Below are positions 31,658 to 39,944 of a DNA stretch of 41,654 nucleotides, piece after piece. The first letter of the stretch is position 1. Every line of letters begins with the position of its first letter. A program made the translations under genes and the position numbers. Source of the DNA: an uncultured Clostridia bacterium (lineage in GTDB: Bacteria > Bacillota > Clostridia > Oscillospirales > Oscillospiraceae); the NCBI GenBank assembly GCA_937893605.1, contig CALBGG010000065.1, positions 1-41,654 of the forward strand, written 5' to 3'. The notes below the pieces were generated by a model. The model saw nothing but the letters and a program-made list of their open reading frames with translations. It searched no databases and had not been told where the DNA came from.

Positions 31658-32828
31658 ATTGTGCCTCCCCGGCAATATTCTCTGTGCACTGAGCGCGCAG
31701 CGTGACCGTGAGCAGCTCCTCCGTTTTTGATACTGAATACTCCTCGGAAACGATCTGCCCGTCGCCGATACGGCGCTGCAGCTCCGACCTGAGATCAGCC
31801 TTCAGCCGCTCGACCGCCTCTGCTTCGTTGATCGGCATCGGCTTTGTTTCATACTGCGTTGTGCGCTCAATAGCATATCCGAGCGGCAGCGTGAACACGT
31901 CGCCGAGGGATATGTATCTTAATTTATTTATTTTATCACAACTTGTGTATTTATTTCTACTGTCGGAGAAAAAATTTATCCGCTTTTTCCCGATAATGAG
32001 CGAAAACGCGGTATCGGTATGCCCTCTTTCGATTTTTCGGTCTTCGTTGAGCGGCGTTTGGGCGCTTATCTCGTACCATGTGTCGGCTATTACCAGCGCC
32101 ATGGAGTGAACATAGCGCTCATCTCCCGTTTCGCTGCTCATAAGTCCGCGCACAAGGATATCTCCCTTTGCAACGACGCTGCCGGCTGCGGCCGCGCTCT
32201 CGCCCTCCAATACCGACATCCGCTTTATAACGCCGCTTTTGGCGGCAACTATGTCGCACGGCGCTTTTTCGTTAACTATCTCGGGCTTATCCACTCTTTC
32301 GCGGACGACTGCATGAGCCTTTGACGAGCGCACGTTCAGGCTCATCCACGCTATCTCCGGCATTTCGGAAACGACATAGCTTCTCACCTCGTCCGACGAC
32401 AGTGACGGCCAGAACGCGCCGTAGTCAACGCCGCATTCGGATAAGACCCGCAGTATCTGCGCGTCGCTGAGCTTGTCGTTGCCCTCGATCTCGATATTCC
32501 ATAAAAACAGCGAGGATACGGCTGCAAGCGTTATGCTGACAGCAGCCAAAACGACTAATACAGCTCGTCTTTTTGCGCTGCGGGCAAGCTTTTTGCCTCC
32601 GGTTTCGGACAAAAGCTCAATTTCCAGTCCGTTTTTTCCGCTTTGAGACATAATGGCCGCGCAGTCGGATGAAAAAGCCGAGAAGGTCAGGGAAAAATCC
32701 TTGCCGGGGCTTGAGCTCCAAAATTCAATACCGCGCTCGGCGCAGAAATTCAGTATTCGCTCCGGCTGCGCGCCGCTCACCTTTAGTCTGACAGTTCCGC
32801 GAGCAAGATCATATAGATTTCTCATCAT
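31650..32828 (-). CDS. yqfD: Sporulation protein YqfD
   Basis: Membrane-associated sporulation protein made in the mother cell in Bacillus. The 392 residues have an N-terminal domain, one hydrophobic helix at about 87-110, a POTRA-like stretch (LWNIEIEGNDKLSDAQILRVL) and then a long extracytoplasmic domain. RERVDKPEIVNEKAPCDIVA, EGESAAAAGSVVAKGDILVRG and LPLGYAIERTTQYETK are typical of YqfD. Two adjacent ATGs (32828, 32825) share the same GGAG site; the longer is given. The start overlaps the yqfC stop. Confidence 0.93.
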   Translation of the reverse strand: MMRNLYDLARGTVRLKVSGAQPERILNFCAERGIEFWSSSPGKDFSLTFSAFSSDCAAIMSQSGKNGLEIELLSETGGKKLARSAKRRAVLVVLAAVSITLAAVSSLFLWNIEIEGNDKLSDAQILRVLSECGVDYGAFWPSLSSDEVRSYVVSEMPEIAWMSLNVRSSKAHAVVRERVDKPEIVNEKAPCDIVAAKSGVIKRMSVLEGESAAAAGSVVAKGDILVRGLMSSETGDERYVHSMALVIADTWYEISAQTPLNEDRKIERGHTDTAFSLIIGKKRINFFSDSRNKYTSCDKINKLRYISLGDVFTLPLGYAIERTTQYETKPMPINEAEAVERLKADLRSELQRRIGDGQIVSEEYSVSKTEELLTVTLRAQCTENIAGEAQYD

Positions 32829-33094
32829 TCAAACTCCAACGAAATAATTCTCCCGCAAATAAGCATATCGCTGCCCGTCATGGCTTTGAGCAGCAGCTTA
32901 TCGCCGCGAACAATGAGCTTTGTTTTTACGCAGCTTACCTCGATGATCGAATCACCGTAGCTTATTATTCCGCAATGGTTTTCTACAAGCAGGCGGCTTC
33001 TTCCGCAGAGGCTGAGCTTTGTAAGGCCGAGAGCATCAGCGGGAATATCGAGCCTGTCGGCAAGAAGCTCGGCTTTATTGTGTTTTGCTTTCAT
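32825..33094 (-). CDS. yqfC: Sporulation protein YqfC (YabP/YqfC family)
   Basis: An 89-residue beta-rich protein of the YabP/YqfC family, required or induced during sporulation in Bacillus. LLADRLDIPADALGLTKLSL, followed by VENHCGIISYGDSIIEV and a closing LICGRIISLEFE, match the family layout. GGAGGTGA just before the ATG at 33094 decides this start. First gene of the leftward yqfC-yqfD-phoH-ybeY-era run, divergent from the ylbJ-like gene. Confidence 0.92.
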   Translation of the reverse strand: MKAKHNKAELLADRLDIPADALGLTKLSLCGRSRLLVENHCGIISYGDSIIEVSCVKTKLIVRGDKLLLKAMTGSDMLICGRIISLEFE

Positions 33095-33108
33095 ATGCTC
33101 ACCTCCGC

Positions 33109-33130
33109 AGTCTAAACCTATGCCGCAAGG
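33109..33130. promoter_or_regulatory. Possible divergent sigma-E-like -10 elements around a small palindrome
   Basis: The sequence AACCTATG...CATAACTT straddles a 6-bp stem with GCAA loop. Each side gives a CATA-n3-T motif facing outward (6 of 8 matches to the Bacillus sigma-E -10 CATACAnT). The -35 regions are poor, so this is only a hint that yqfC and the ylbJ-like gene share a mother-cell promoter region. Confidence 0.3.
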
Positions 33131-33160
33131 CATAACTTAATACATGGACAAGGAGCTGAT

Positions 33161-34120
33161 ATGTTGAAAAAGCTGCTGTATATTTTTGCCTCACTCGGCA
33201 TATTTGCCGCGCTGCTTATCTTTCCCAAGGCCGCTGCCGAAGCCGTAAATGACGGGATTATAATGTGCGGGCAGGTTATAATACCCTCGCTGTTTCCTTT
33301 TTTCACAGCGACGAACCTTTTAAATGAGCTGGGTGCGTCAAAGCTCATATCGAATGCACTCGCGCCGTTTGGCGCAAGGCTCGGCATATCCGGGCACGGC
33401 GTATCGGCCTTTATAATAGGCGTGACGGGCGGATATCCGCTGGGCGCGGCATACATAGCTCGGCTGAGATCGCAAAACCTCATCAGCCGCGACGAGGCAT
33501 CGCGCCTGCTTGTTTTCTGCAACAATTCGGGTCCCGCTTTCATAGTGGGCGCTGCCGGGACAGGCGCGTTTTCCTCCGCCGCGGTCGGATTCTTTCTATA
33601 CGCAGTGCATATTCTCGCAGCGCTTTTCTTCGGGATCATTATCTGTCCCAAAACTCCATGCGATGTCTGCTATGACGAGGATATTTTTGCGCCTGTGAGC
33701 TTTTCTTCGGCCATAACCGCATCTGTGCGGCGTTCTGCCGATTCCGTGATCGGAGTCTGCGCCTTTGTCGTCGCGTTTTCGGCGCTGAACGGCGTGCTTG
33801 ACGGCATGGATATAACACGTATATTGGCCGGTGAGCTGTCCTGTCGCTTAGGTGCGGAGCTCGGCTGGTGCAGGGCGCTGCTGTCCGGCATACTGGAGCT
33901 TGGAAACGGAATCGGGAGCATGTCGGGGCTCGACATACGGCCAATTAATCTTGCGCTTGCGGCGTTTATCCTCTCCTGGGGCGGCCTATCAGTGCATTTT
34001 CAGACTCTATCCATGATCTCGGGAACGGATATAAAAACCGCCCGATACATGATCGGACGGCTGATAATTGCGCTTATTGCAGCGTCTCTTGCGCTGCTCG
34101 GTGCGGCTGTATTCTTTTAA
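33161..34120 (+). CDS. ylbJ: YlbJ-like sporulation integral membrane protein
   Basis: A 319-residue polytopic protein with about eight hydrophobic segments and internal symmetry. FPKAAAEAVNDGIIMCGQVI, IPSLFPFFTATNLLNE and GVTGGYPLGAAYIARL, followed by LLVFCNNSGPAFIVGAAG, are characteristic of YlbJ/nucleoside-recognition (Gate) proteins. In Bacillus YlbJ is needed for normal spores. AAGGAG lies before the ATG. It is divergent from yqfC, and its stop codon overlaps the stop of the converging chromate-type transporter gene. Confidence 0.88.
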   Translation: MLKKLLYIFASLGIFAALLIFPKAAAEAVNDGIIMCGQVIIPSLFPFFTATNLLNELGASKLISNALAPFGARLGISGHGVSAFIIGVTGGYPLGAAYIARLRSQNLISRDEASRLLVFCNNSGPAFIVGAAGTGAFSSAAVGFFLYAVHILAALFFGIIICPKTPCDVCYDEDIFAPVSFSSAITASVRRSADSVIGVCAFVVAFSALNGVLDGMDITRILAGELSCRLGAELGWCRALLSGILELGNGIGSMSGLDIRPINLALAAFILSWGGLSVHFQTLSMISGTDIKTARYMIGRLIIALIAASLALLGAAVFF

Positions 34121-34692
34121 AACACAAGTATTCCCACAACGGCCGAGGCCGCGATGAAAACTATCGGATGCAGATCCTTCGTTTTCTTAACAAGGTTTGT
34201 CAGAACCCATATCACCGCCGCGAGCGCAAGACCCTTCCACGAAAACAGATCAAGGATATTTCCGCTTGTCTTGAACGCATCCTCACGCACAAGCGCGAGT
34301 ATCACGACCGAAAAGCCAGCCGCCGCGATAAGTCCGGCTGAGGCCGGACGCAGACCGTAAAACGCGTGATCGACAAAGCGGTTCTCCCTGAATTTTTTCA
34401 GGCAGGACGCGATGATGAGGATTATGATGACGGCCGGGGTCACAAGGCCGAGGGTTGCAATGATCGATCCCGGCAGGCCGCCGGTTATATAGCCGACGTA
34501 GGTTGCGGTATTAACGCCGATAGGGCCGGGCGTAGACTCGGAAACGGCAATCATATCCGCTATCTGCTGATAGGTAAACCAGCCCGTACGGTCGGACATG
34601 TCGTAGATAAACGGAAGCGTTGCCAGTCCGCCGCCGACAGCGAAAAGACCTGTCTTGAAAAACTCCCAGAAAAGGCGCAGATACAGAATCAT
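34117..34692 (-). CDS. Chromate-transporter family protein, single-domain (second half of pair)
   Basis: Single CHR-domain membrane protein, 191 residues with about five or six helices. The conserved core is FKTGLFAVGGGLATLPFI, then SESTPGPIGVNTATYVGY. Short CHR proteins occur as adjacent pairs and together replace one two-domain ChrA; characterised members export chromate, but in anaerobes the real substrate is unknown. The ATG overlaps the stop of the preceding CHR gene (ATGA) with GGAGG 10 nt upstream. It ends tail-to-tail with the ylbJ-like gene. Confidence 0.9.
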   Translation of the reverse strand: MILYLRLFWEFFKTGLFAVGGGLATLPFIYDMSDRTGWFTYQQIADMIAVSESTPGPIGVNTATYVGYITGGLPGSIIATLGLVTPAVIIILIIASCLKKFRENRFVDHAFYGLRPASAGLIAAAGFSVVILALVREDAFKTSGNILDLFSWKGLALAAVIWVLTNLVKKTKDLHPIVFIAASAVVGILVF

Positions 34693-35243
34693 GACTTACG
34701 CGCCTCCAGTTCCTTTACGATGATACCCGCAAGCGCCGCCGCAATAACGTAAATAACGGGTGATACACTGAAGAACACGCTGCATGCAAACACCGCTATG
34801 AATATAAGAAGCGTTTTCCAATCGACAACAGATTTTTTCCACAGCTTCACGACGGCATTGAGAATAAGCACGCACACGCACACGCGTATACCGGCAAATG
34901 CGCTCTGCACCGTGGGAAGGTGCGCAAAGTTTTGGATAAACGCCGCTATTACAGTTATGATAACGAGAGACGGGAACACAACGCCGAGCGTTGCGAATAT
35001 GCCGCCGAGTATGCCTGCCCGCTTCTGTCCGACAAAGGTCGCGGTATTGACCGCAATAACGCCGGGAGTACACTGCCCGATGGCGTACCAATCCATGACC
35101 TCCTCGTCGGTCGCCCAGCGGCGCTTATCAACGACCTCGCGCTGCAAAGCGGGAAGCATCGCGTAGCCTCCGCCGAAGGTCGTCACACCGACGACGGCGA
35201 AGGTGCAGAACAGCCTGCCGAGCTGGCTGAGCTTATCTTTCAT
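34689..35243 (-). CDS. Chromate-transporter family protein, single-domain (first half of pair)
   Basis: Single CHR-domain membrane protein, 184 residues. The core is FAVVGVTTFGGGYAMLPALQ, then IGQCTPGVIAVNTATFVG, mirroring the motifs of its partner. The ATG at 35243 overlaps the pgcA stop as ATGA; GGAAGG lies 9 nt upstream. A longer frame reaches back into pgcA and has no ribosome site. The pair probably forms a heterodimer in the membrane with opposite topologies, as proposed for other short CHR pairs. Confidence 0.9.
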   Translation of the reverse strand: MKDKLSQLGRLFCTFAVVGVTTFGGGYAMLPALQREVVDKRRWATDEEVMDWYAIGQCTPGVIAVNTATFVGQKRAGILGGIFATLGVVFPSLVIITVIAAFIQNFAHLPTVQSAFAGIRVCVCVLILNAVVKLWKKSVVDWKTLLIFIAVFACSVFFSVSPVIYVIAAALAGIIVKELEARKS

Positions 35244-36967
35244 TTTCTGAGGCCTTCCGCGTATTCGGAATATTTCGCGATCTTGGCGTCGCACTCTGCC
35301 TTATTCTCGCCCTTGCAGAGGATGTAGACCTTGACCTTCGGCTCCGTTCCGGAAGGACGGACGATGAAGCTCGTTCCGTCGGCAAGCTCAAAGTACAGAA
35401 CATTCGAGCCCTTTATCGGGGTCTGCCCCATAACGCCGAGCTCGGGAACCTTTATGCTGCCGTCGGAATAGTCCCGGATCTTAAACACCTCGACGCCCTC
35501 GATCTCCTTTGGGGGATTTCCTCGAAGCTCATCCATGAGTTTTTTCATCTTGGCAAGTCCGTCAAGTCCGGGCATTACGAGGTTGAGTGTCTTTTCCGCG
35601 TAGCGGCCGTATTTTTCGTAAAGGCTCTCCATAGCCTGACTGAGGTTCATGCCCTTATCGTAATAGTATGCCGCCATTTCCGCGACCATCATCGACGCCG
35701 TCACGGCGTCCTTATCGCGGACATAATCGCCCATCATATAGCCGTAGCTCTCCTCATAGGCGAAGATATATTTATAGCTTCCTGCTTTCTCCCACTGAGC
35801 GATGCGCTCGGCCATGAATTTAAAGCCTGTGAAAGTATCCTCAAAATGCACGCCGTTTGTCTCGGCGACGACCCTTGCCATATCGGTAGTAACGATGCTC
35901 TTGACAGCTCCGGCATTCTCGGGCAGAGTCCCGGCCGCCTTACGTGCCATTATAATATAGTCCAGCAGCAGAACGCCGAGCTGGTTTCCGGTGATGGATA
36001 TATAGTCCTCACCCGAGCGCACCATGACGCCGATACGGTCGGAATCGGGGTCGGTTCCGATTATGAGGTCGCTGCCGACCTTCTTTGCAAGAGCGACTGC
36101 GAGATAAAAGCCCTCGGGATTTTCGGGATTGGGGCTCTCCACCGTTGGGAAATTGCCGTCAATTACCATCTGCTCGGGCACTGGGTAGAGCTGAGTTATG
36201 CCCAAACGGTGCAGTGCCTCGGGAACAAGCTTATACCCGGCGCCGTGGAACGGAGTGTAAACTATCTTGAACTCCGGCGCGACCTTTGCGACAACTGCCT
36301 TGTTGACCGCCTGTCCGAGAACCTGTTCGAGGTAGGCCTCGTCAGTCTCGGCTCCGATCATCTCGATCTTGCCCTGAGCAAGAGCCTCGTCGAAATCACA
36401 GCTGACAAAATCGTCGAATATATCGATTTTGCTCATCTGCTCGGCGATAGCCGCCGCATGCTGCGGGGGAAGCTGAGCACCGTCGGACCAGTAGACCTTA
36501 TAGCCGTTATACTCCTTTGGATTGTGCGACGCGGTTATGTTAAGACCCGCGCACGTGCCGTAATGGCGCACGGCAAAGCTCAACTCCGGAGTCGGACGCA
36601 GAGCGTCAAAAATGCGGACATGAATGCCGTTTGCGGCCATTACGCAGGCAGCCTCGTGCGCAAAAAGCTCGCTGTTATTGCGGCAATCGAAGCAGATGGC
36701 AATGCCCTTTTTCATCGCGTCCTCGCCCTCGGCCTTAATGACATTCGCAAAGGCCTGGGTGGCGTGGCGGATGATATGGACATTCATCTGATGCAGGCCG
36801 ATCTTCATCGTTCCGCGCAGTCCGGCCGTGCCGAACTCGAGCGGAGCAAAAAAGCGGCTCTCGATTTCTTTTTCATCATTTGCTATGGAGTTGAGCTCCT
36901 CCCATTCGGATTCGCTCAGTGCGGGGCTGTCCAGCCAGCGCTGGTACTCTTCCTTATAATTCCTCAT
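35240..36967 (-). CDS. pgcA: Phosphoglucomutase/phosphomannomutase
   Basis: Interconverts glucose-1-phosphate and glucose-6-phosphate (or mannose isomers), supplying UDP-glucose and storage sugars. The 575-residue protein has the four alpha-D-phosphohexomutase domains. The active-site phosphoserine is about Ser147 in TASHNPKEYNGYK, the metal loop is GTDPDSDRIG, the sugar loop is EESYGYMMGDYVRDKD and the phosphate loop is RPSGTEPKVK. The ATG at 36967 was preferred over a TTG one codon earlier. It overlaps the DUF2007-like gene and is coupled to the first CHR gene. Length and motifs fit PgcA-type enzymes of Bacillota. Confidence 0.94.
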   Translation of the reverse strand: MRNYKEEYQRWLDSPALSESEWEELNSIANDEKEIESRFFAPLEFGTAGLRGTMKIGLHQMNVHIIRHATQAFANVIKAEGEDAMKKGIAICFDCRNNSELFAHEAACVMAANGIHVRIFDALRPTPELSFAVRHYGTCAGLNITASHNPKEYNGYKVYWSDGAQLPPQHAAAIAEQMSKIDIFDDFVSCDFDEALAQGKIEMIGAETDEAYLEQVLGQAVNKAVVAKVAPEFKIVYTPFHGAGYKLVPEALHRLGITQLYPVPEQMVIDGNFPTVESPNPENPEGFYLAVALAKKVGSDLIIGTDPDSDRIGVMVRSGEDYISITGNQLGVLLLDYIIMARKAAGTLPENAGAVKSIVTTDMARVVAETNGVHFEDTFTGFKFMAERIAQWEKAGSYKYIFAYEESYGYMMGDYVRDKDAVTASMMVAEMAAYYYDKGMNLSQAMESLYEKYGRYAEKTLNLVMPGLDGLAKMKKLMDELRGNPPKEIEGVEVFKIRDYSDGSIKVPELGVMGQTPIKGSNVLYFELADGTSFIVRPSGTEPKVKVYILCKGENKAECDAKIAKYSEYAEGLRK

Positions 36968-37277
36968 CAAATTCTGCGCTCCCTTCGCTTAAATTGACAG
37001 CGTCCTCATACATGGTTTTCGGAACATATATTTCAACACCCGTGCCGCTCGTTCCGAGAATAAGTCGACCGAAGTCACCGTCGTTCGGATAAAGACGTAT
37101 ACACGGAATGCCGTATGCCTCAAGCAAGTTTACTATCATCTCGTCATTGATGTCAAGGCATTTGCAGTGAGTGAGGAAAACGGGTTCGACAGGCTCGCCG
37201 TTTTCGTCCTTTGGCCACTTTTCAAAAAGCTCTCCCGTAAGGCGCCTGCCCCATTCGAGCTTGACTTTCTCGTCCAT
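36954..37277 (-). CDS. DUF2007-like small protein
   Basis: A 107-residue soluble protein. The part from about residue 33 (VFLTHCKCLDINDEMIVNLL, then EAYGIPCIRLYP, ending GTGVEIYVPKTMYEDAVNL) has the pattern of DUF2007, a GlnB-like fold proposed to have a signalling role. No catalytic residues are evident. GGAGG lies 5-6 nt before the ATG. It is located between rlmH and pgcA and overlaps pgcA by 14 bases. Function unknown. Confidence 0.75.
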   Translation of the reverse strand: MDEKVKLEWGRRLTGELFEKWPKDENGEPVEPVFLTHCKCLDINDEMIVNLLEAYGIPCIRLYPNDGDFGRLILGTSGTGVEIYVPKTMYEDAVNLSEGSAEFDEEL

Positions 37278-37288
37278 ATTTTCCTCCG

Positions 37289-37771
37289 TTATTTATGATA
37301 TTGGGAGCCTTCGATTATCTTGAAGGCTCTGTAGATCTGCTCGGCAAGCATCACCCGCACAAGATGGTGCGGAAAGGTCATTTCGCTCATACCGAGGCGC
37401 ATATCGGCACGCTGCTTTATCCTGGGCGATAAGCCGAACGAGCCGCCGATGACAAAACATATCCTACCCCGGCCGGACACGGCAAGAGCGTTAAGCTTCT
37501 GCGCGAAGTCCTCGCTTTTAAGCTGTCTGCCCTCGACACACATGGCGATAACATAGGCATCCTTACCGAGGGCACGCTCTATATCCGCAGCCTCCTTATC
37601 CAAAGCCGCGGCTATCTCCTTATCCGACGGCGACGAGCCAAGCTTTGTTTCATTGAGCTCAATGCATTCTAATTTACAATAGGCCGACAGGCGCTTTGAA
37701 TATTCATTGAAAGCTTCTGTATAAAACTGCTCCTTGAGCTTTCCTACACACACTATCCTTATATTGAGCAT
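37289..37771 (-). CDS. rlmH: 23S rRNA (pseudouridine-1915-N3)-methyltransferase
   Basis: SPOUT-class methyltransferase that modifies pseudouridine 1915 in helix 69 of 23S rRNA on assembled ribosomes. The 160 residues match the very constant family length. The knot motif FVIGGSFGLSP and the C-terminal SEMTFPHHLVRVMLAEQIYR and IEGSQYHK are diagnostic. A GAGAGG site precedes the ATG at 37771, which lies inside the end of the yycJ-like gene (13-base overlap). yycJ-rlmH adjacency is common in Bacillota. Confidence 0.97.
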   Translation of the reverse strand: MLNIRIVCVGKLKEQFYTEAFNEYSKRLSAYCKLECIELNETKLGSSPSDKEIAAALDKEAADIERALGKDAYVIAMCVEGRQLKSEDFAQKLNALAVSGRGRICFVIGGSFGLSPRIKQRADMRLGMSEMTFPHHLVRVMLAEQIYRAFKIIEGSQYHK

Positions 37772-38544
37772 TGTAACCTCTCACCCGCCTCGACTGCAAG
37801 CATATTATTTGCCGGAGCGACGGTAATTTGCACGTTTTTAACGGAAACGGCTGATCTTACGGTGTGCAGGGCAAGCTCGGGAGTATTATTATCACGGCTC
37901 AGATGCCCTAATATTATACTATTTGTACCGTGCTTTGCAAGATGCTCTGCAAGAATTCCGCTGTCGTCATTTGAAAGATGCCCCGTGGGCGCAAGTATGC
38001 GCCGCTTTAAAAAATACGGGTATGCACCGTTTTTGAGCATGGCGATATCATGGTTTGCCTCGATAAGCGCAATATTCGCCCCTTCGAGTCCCGCAATCAG
38101 CTCATCGTTTATGCTGCCCGTATCGGTAGCAAAGCCGAGAACATGCTCACCCTCGAAGCGATATCCGACGCTGTAGGCAGAGTCATGCATTGTTCTGAAG
38201 CAGCTCACGGCCACACCGCCGAGGTCGAGCATATCATCCTCGGGCATGTAATTCAAGTTTTGTTTTATATCCGGCTTTACCCGGCCAAGCTCCTCGCAGA
38301 GAGGCTTTGGAGCGAACACACTCAGGCCGTGATGCTTTATGAGCATAGAAAGCCCGGAAATGTGATCGGAGTGCTCATGTGTTATGAGCACTCCGCACAG
38401 ATCCTGCGGAGTAAGTCCAAGCTGCGCAAGAGCCGCAACGATCCTGCGCATGGAGATACCCGCATCTATAAGTATATTCGCTTTGCCCTCAGAAACGAGG
38501 CTGCAATTGCCCGAAGATCCGCTGGCGAAGGTCACTATACGCAT
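37759..38544 (-). CDS. yycJ: YycJ/WalJ-type metallo-beta-lactamase-fold hydrolase
   Basis: MBL-fold metal-dependent nuclease-like protein of 261 residues, linked in Bacillus to the WalRK cell-wall regulon and DNA repair. It begins FASGSSGNCSLVSEGKANIL and has the metal motif THEHSDHI (His56, His58, Asp60, His61). Further metal ligands are in TMHDSAYSVGY, FATDTGS and LGHLSRDNN. The upstream site is a modest AGGATG. It follows murA2 with 4 bases between stop and start. walRK themselves are not in the window. Confidence 0.92.
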   Translation of the reverse strand: MRIVTFASGSSGNCSLVSEGKANILIDAGISMRRIVAALAQLGLTPQDLCGVLITHEHSDHISGLSMLIKHHGLSVFAPKPLCEELGRVKPDIKQNLNYMPEDDMLDLGGVAVSCFRTMHDSAYSVGYRFEGEHVLGFATDTGSINDELIAGLEGANIALIEANHDIAMLKNGAYPYFLKRRILAPTGHLSNDDSGILAEHLAKHGTNSIILGHLSRDNNTPELALHTVRSAVSVKNVQITVAPANNMLAVEAGERLQCSI

Positions 38545-38548
38545 ATTT

Positions 38549-39853
38549 TCATCCTATCGATATAACTTTTTCGTGCAGCTCGGGCTCATCGGGGTAATCG
38601 ACAATGCTGATACCCGCGCCGAGCTTTCTGAGCTTGCCGACGAAATTTTCGTAGCCGCGCTCTATAAAATGTATATCCTCGATCTCTGTCTTGCCGCTGG
38701 CGCAGAGTCCAGCAATGACCATTGCCGCGCCCGCTCTGAGGTCGCAGGCCATGACGGGAGCTCCGGTGAGCTTGGCGCCGCCCTCGAATATGGCGATGCG
38801 GCCGTCGACCTGAATATCAGCGCCCATTTTGCGCAGCTCGTTTACATACTTGAAGCGATTATCGTAAATTCCCTCTGTTATTACGCTCGTTCCGTTTGCC
38901 ATGCACAGAAGCGCGCCCATCTGCGGCTGCATATCCGTCGGGAAGCCGGGATAAGGCAGAGTCTTTACATTTGCCTTGCGCAGGTGACCGTTGCCCTTTA
39001 CGAGAACGGAATCCTCATACTCCTGAACGATCGTTCCCGTTTCGCGCAGCTTTGCCGAGATGCACTCAAGATGCTTGGGTATGACGTTCTTAACGAGAAC
39101 CTCGCCGCCGGTAGCCGCTGCGGCCACCATATAAGTTCCGGCCTCGATCTGGTCGGGAATGATTGAATAGCTGCCGCCGTGCAGCCTCTCAACACCATTT
39201 ATTTTAACGGTATCGGTGCCCGCACCGCGAACATCCGCGCCCATGGAGTTTAGGAAGTTTGCAAGATCGACTATATGCGGCTCTCTCGCCGCATTTTCGA
39301 TTATCGTCCTGCCGCTGGCCATGGTTGCCGCGAGAATGATATTCATCGTTGCGCCGACGGATACCTTATCAAGATATATCTTCGCACCGTGCAGCTTGCC
39401 GCCCTCTGCCTCGGCATACACAAAGCCGTTGCGGACATCAACCTGCGCGCCGAGAGCGTTCATGCCCTTTATATGCTGATCTATCGGACGGACGCCGAAA
39501 TTGCAGCCTCCTGGCATAGTGGTTTTCGCGCTGCCGAATCTTCCGAGCATCGCCCCGATAAGGTAATACGATGCACGAATTTTGCGCATCAGATCAAAGG
39601 GCGCATCGCAGAAGCGAACATTGCGGCTGTCTATCTCTATAGTGCCGGGACAGATCATTCTGACCTCAGCGCCGAGCTGAGTCAATATCGTAAGGAGCAT
39701 ATCGGTATCGCTGATCTGCGGCATATTTTCTATGCGGCAGATTCCGTCCACCATCAGCGCTGCCGGGATTATCGCGACAGCTGCATTCTTTGCTCCGCTT
39801 ATATCTACCTCGCCCTGAAGCGGTTTCCCGCCGTTAATGACGTACTTTTCCAT
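38549..39853 (-). CDS. murA2: UDP-N-acetylglucosamine 1-carboxyvinyltransferase (second copy)
   Basis: Second enolpyruvyl transferase for UDP-GlcNAc, 434 residues. Lys22-Asn23 lie in ISGAKNAAVAIIPAAL and the catalytic Cys117 in GGCNFGVRPIDQH. The distal loop FPTDMQPQMGALLCMANGTS is typical. The protein differs throughout from the dcw copy at 2051-3304, so this is an old paralogue rather than a recent duplication. An AAAGGTG site precedes the ATG. It heads a leftward operon (murA2-yycJ-rlmH-DUF2007-pgcA-chr-chr) from its own promoter. Confidence 0.96.
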   Translation of the reverse strand: MEKYVINGGKPLQGEVDISGAKNAAVAIIPAALMVDGICRIENMPQISDTDMLLTILTQLGAEVRMICPGTIEIDSRNVRFCDAPFDLMRKIRASYYLIGAMLGRFGSAKTTMPGGCNFGVRPIDQHIKGMNALGAQVDVRNGFVYAEAEGGKLHGAKIYLDKVSVGATMNIILAATMASGRTIIENAAREPHIVDLANFLNSMGADVRGAGTDTVKINGVERLHGGSYSIIPDQIEAGTYMVAAAATGGEVLVKNVIPKHLECISAKLRETGTIVQEYEDSVLVKGNGHLRKANVKTLPYPGFPTDMQPQMGALLCMANGTSVITEGIYDNRFKYVNELRKMGADIQVDGRIAIFEGGAKLTGAPVMACDLRAGAAMVIAGLCASGKTEIEDIHFIERGYENFVGKLRKLGAGISIVDYPDEPELHEKVISIG

Positions 39854-39892
39854 ATGTTACACCTTTCGTAGGCGCTCACGCACCGGTTTGTT

Positions 39893-39921
39893 ATTATAGC
39901 ATAGCGAATATGCGAAGGCAA
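39893..39921 (-). promoter_or_regulatory. Extended -10 promoter of the murA2 operon
   Basis: Minus-strand TTGCCT (39916-39921), 17-base spacer ending TGC, then perfect TATAAT (39893-39898). The predicted leader is about 35 nt. Confidence 0.75.
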
Positions 39922-39944
39922 TTAGCAATGTAAACAAATCGTAA

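Noticed and set aside
35846..36997. 383-codon frame antisense to pgcA
   Set aside because: No ribosome site or recognisable domain; pgcA motifs are complete on the other strand.
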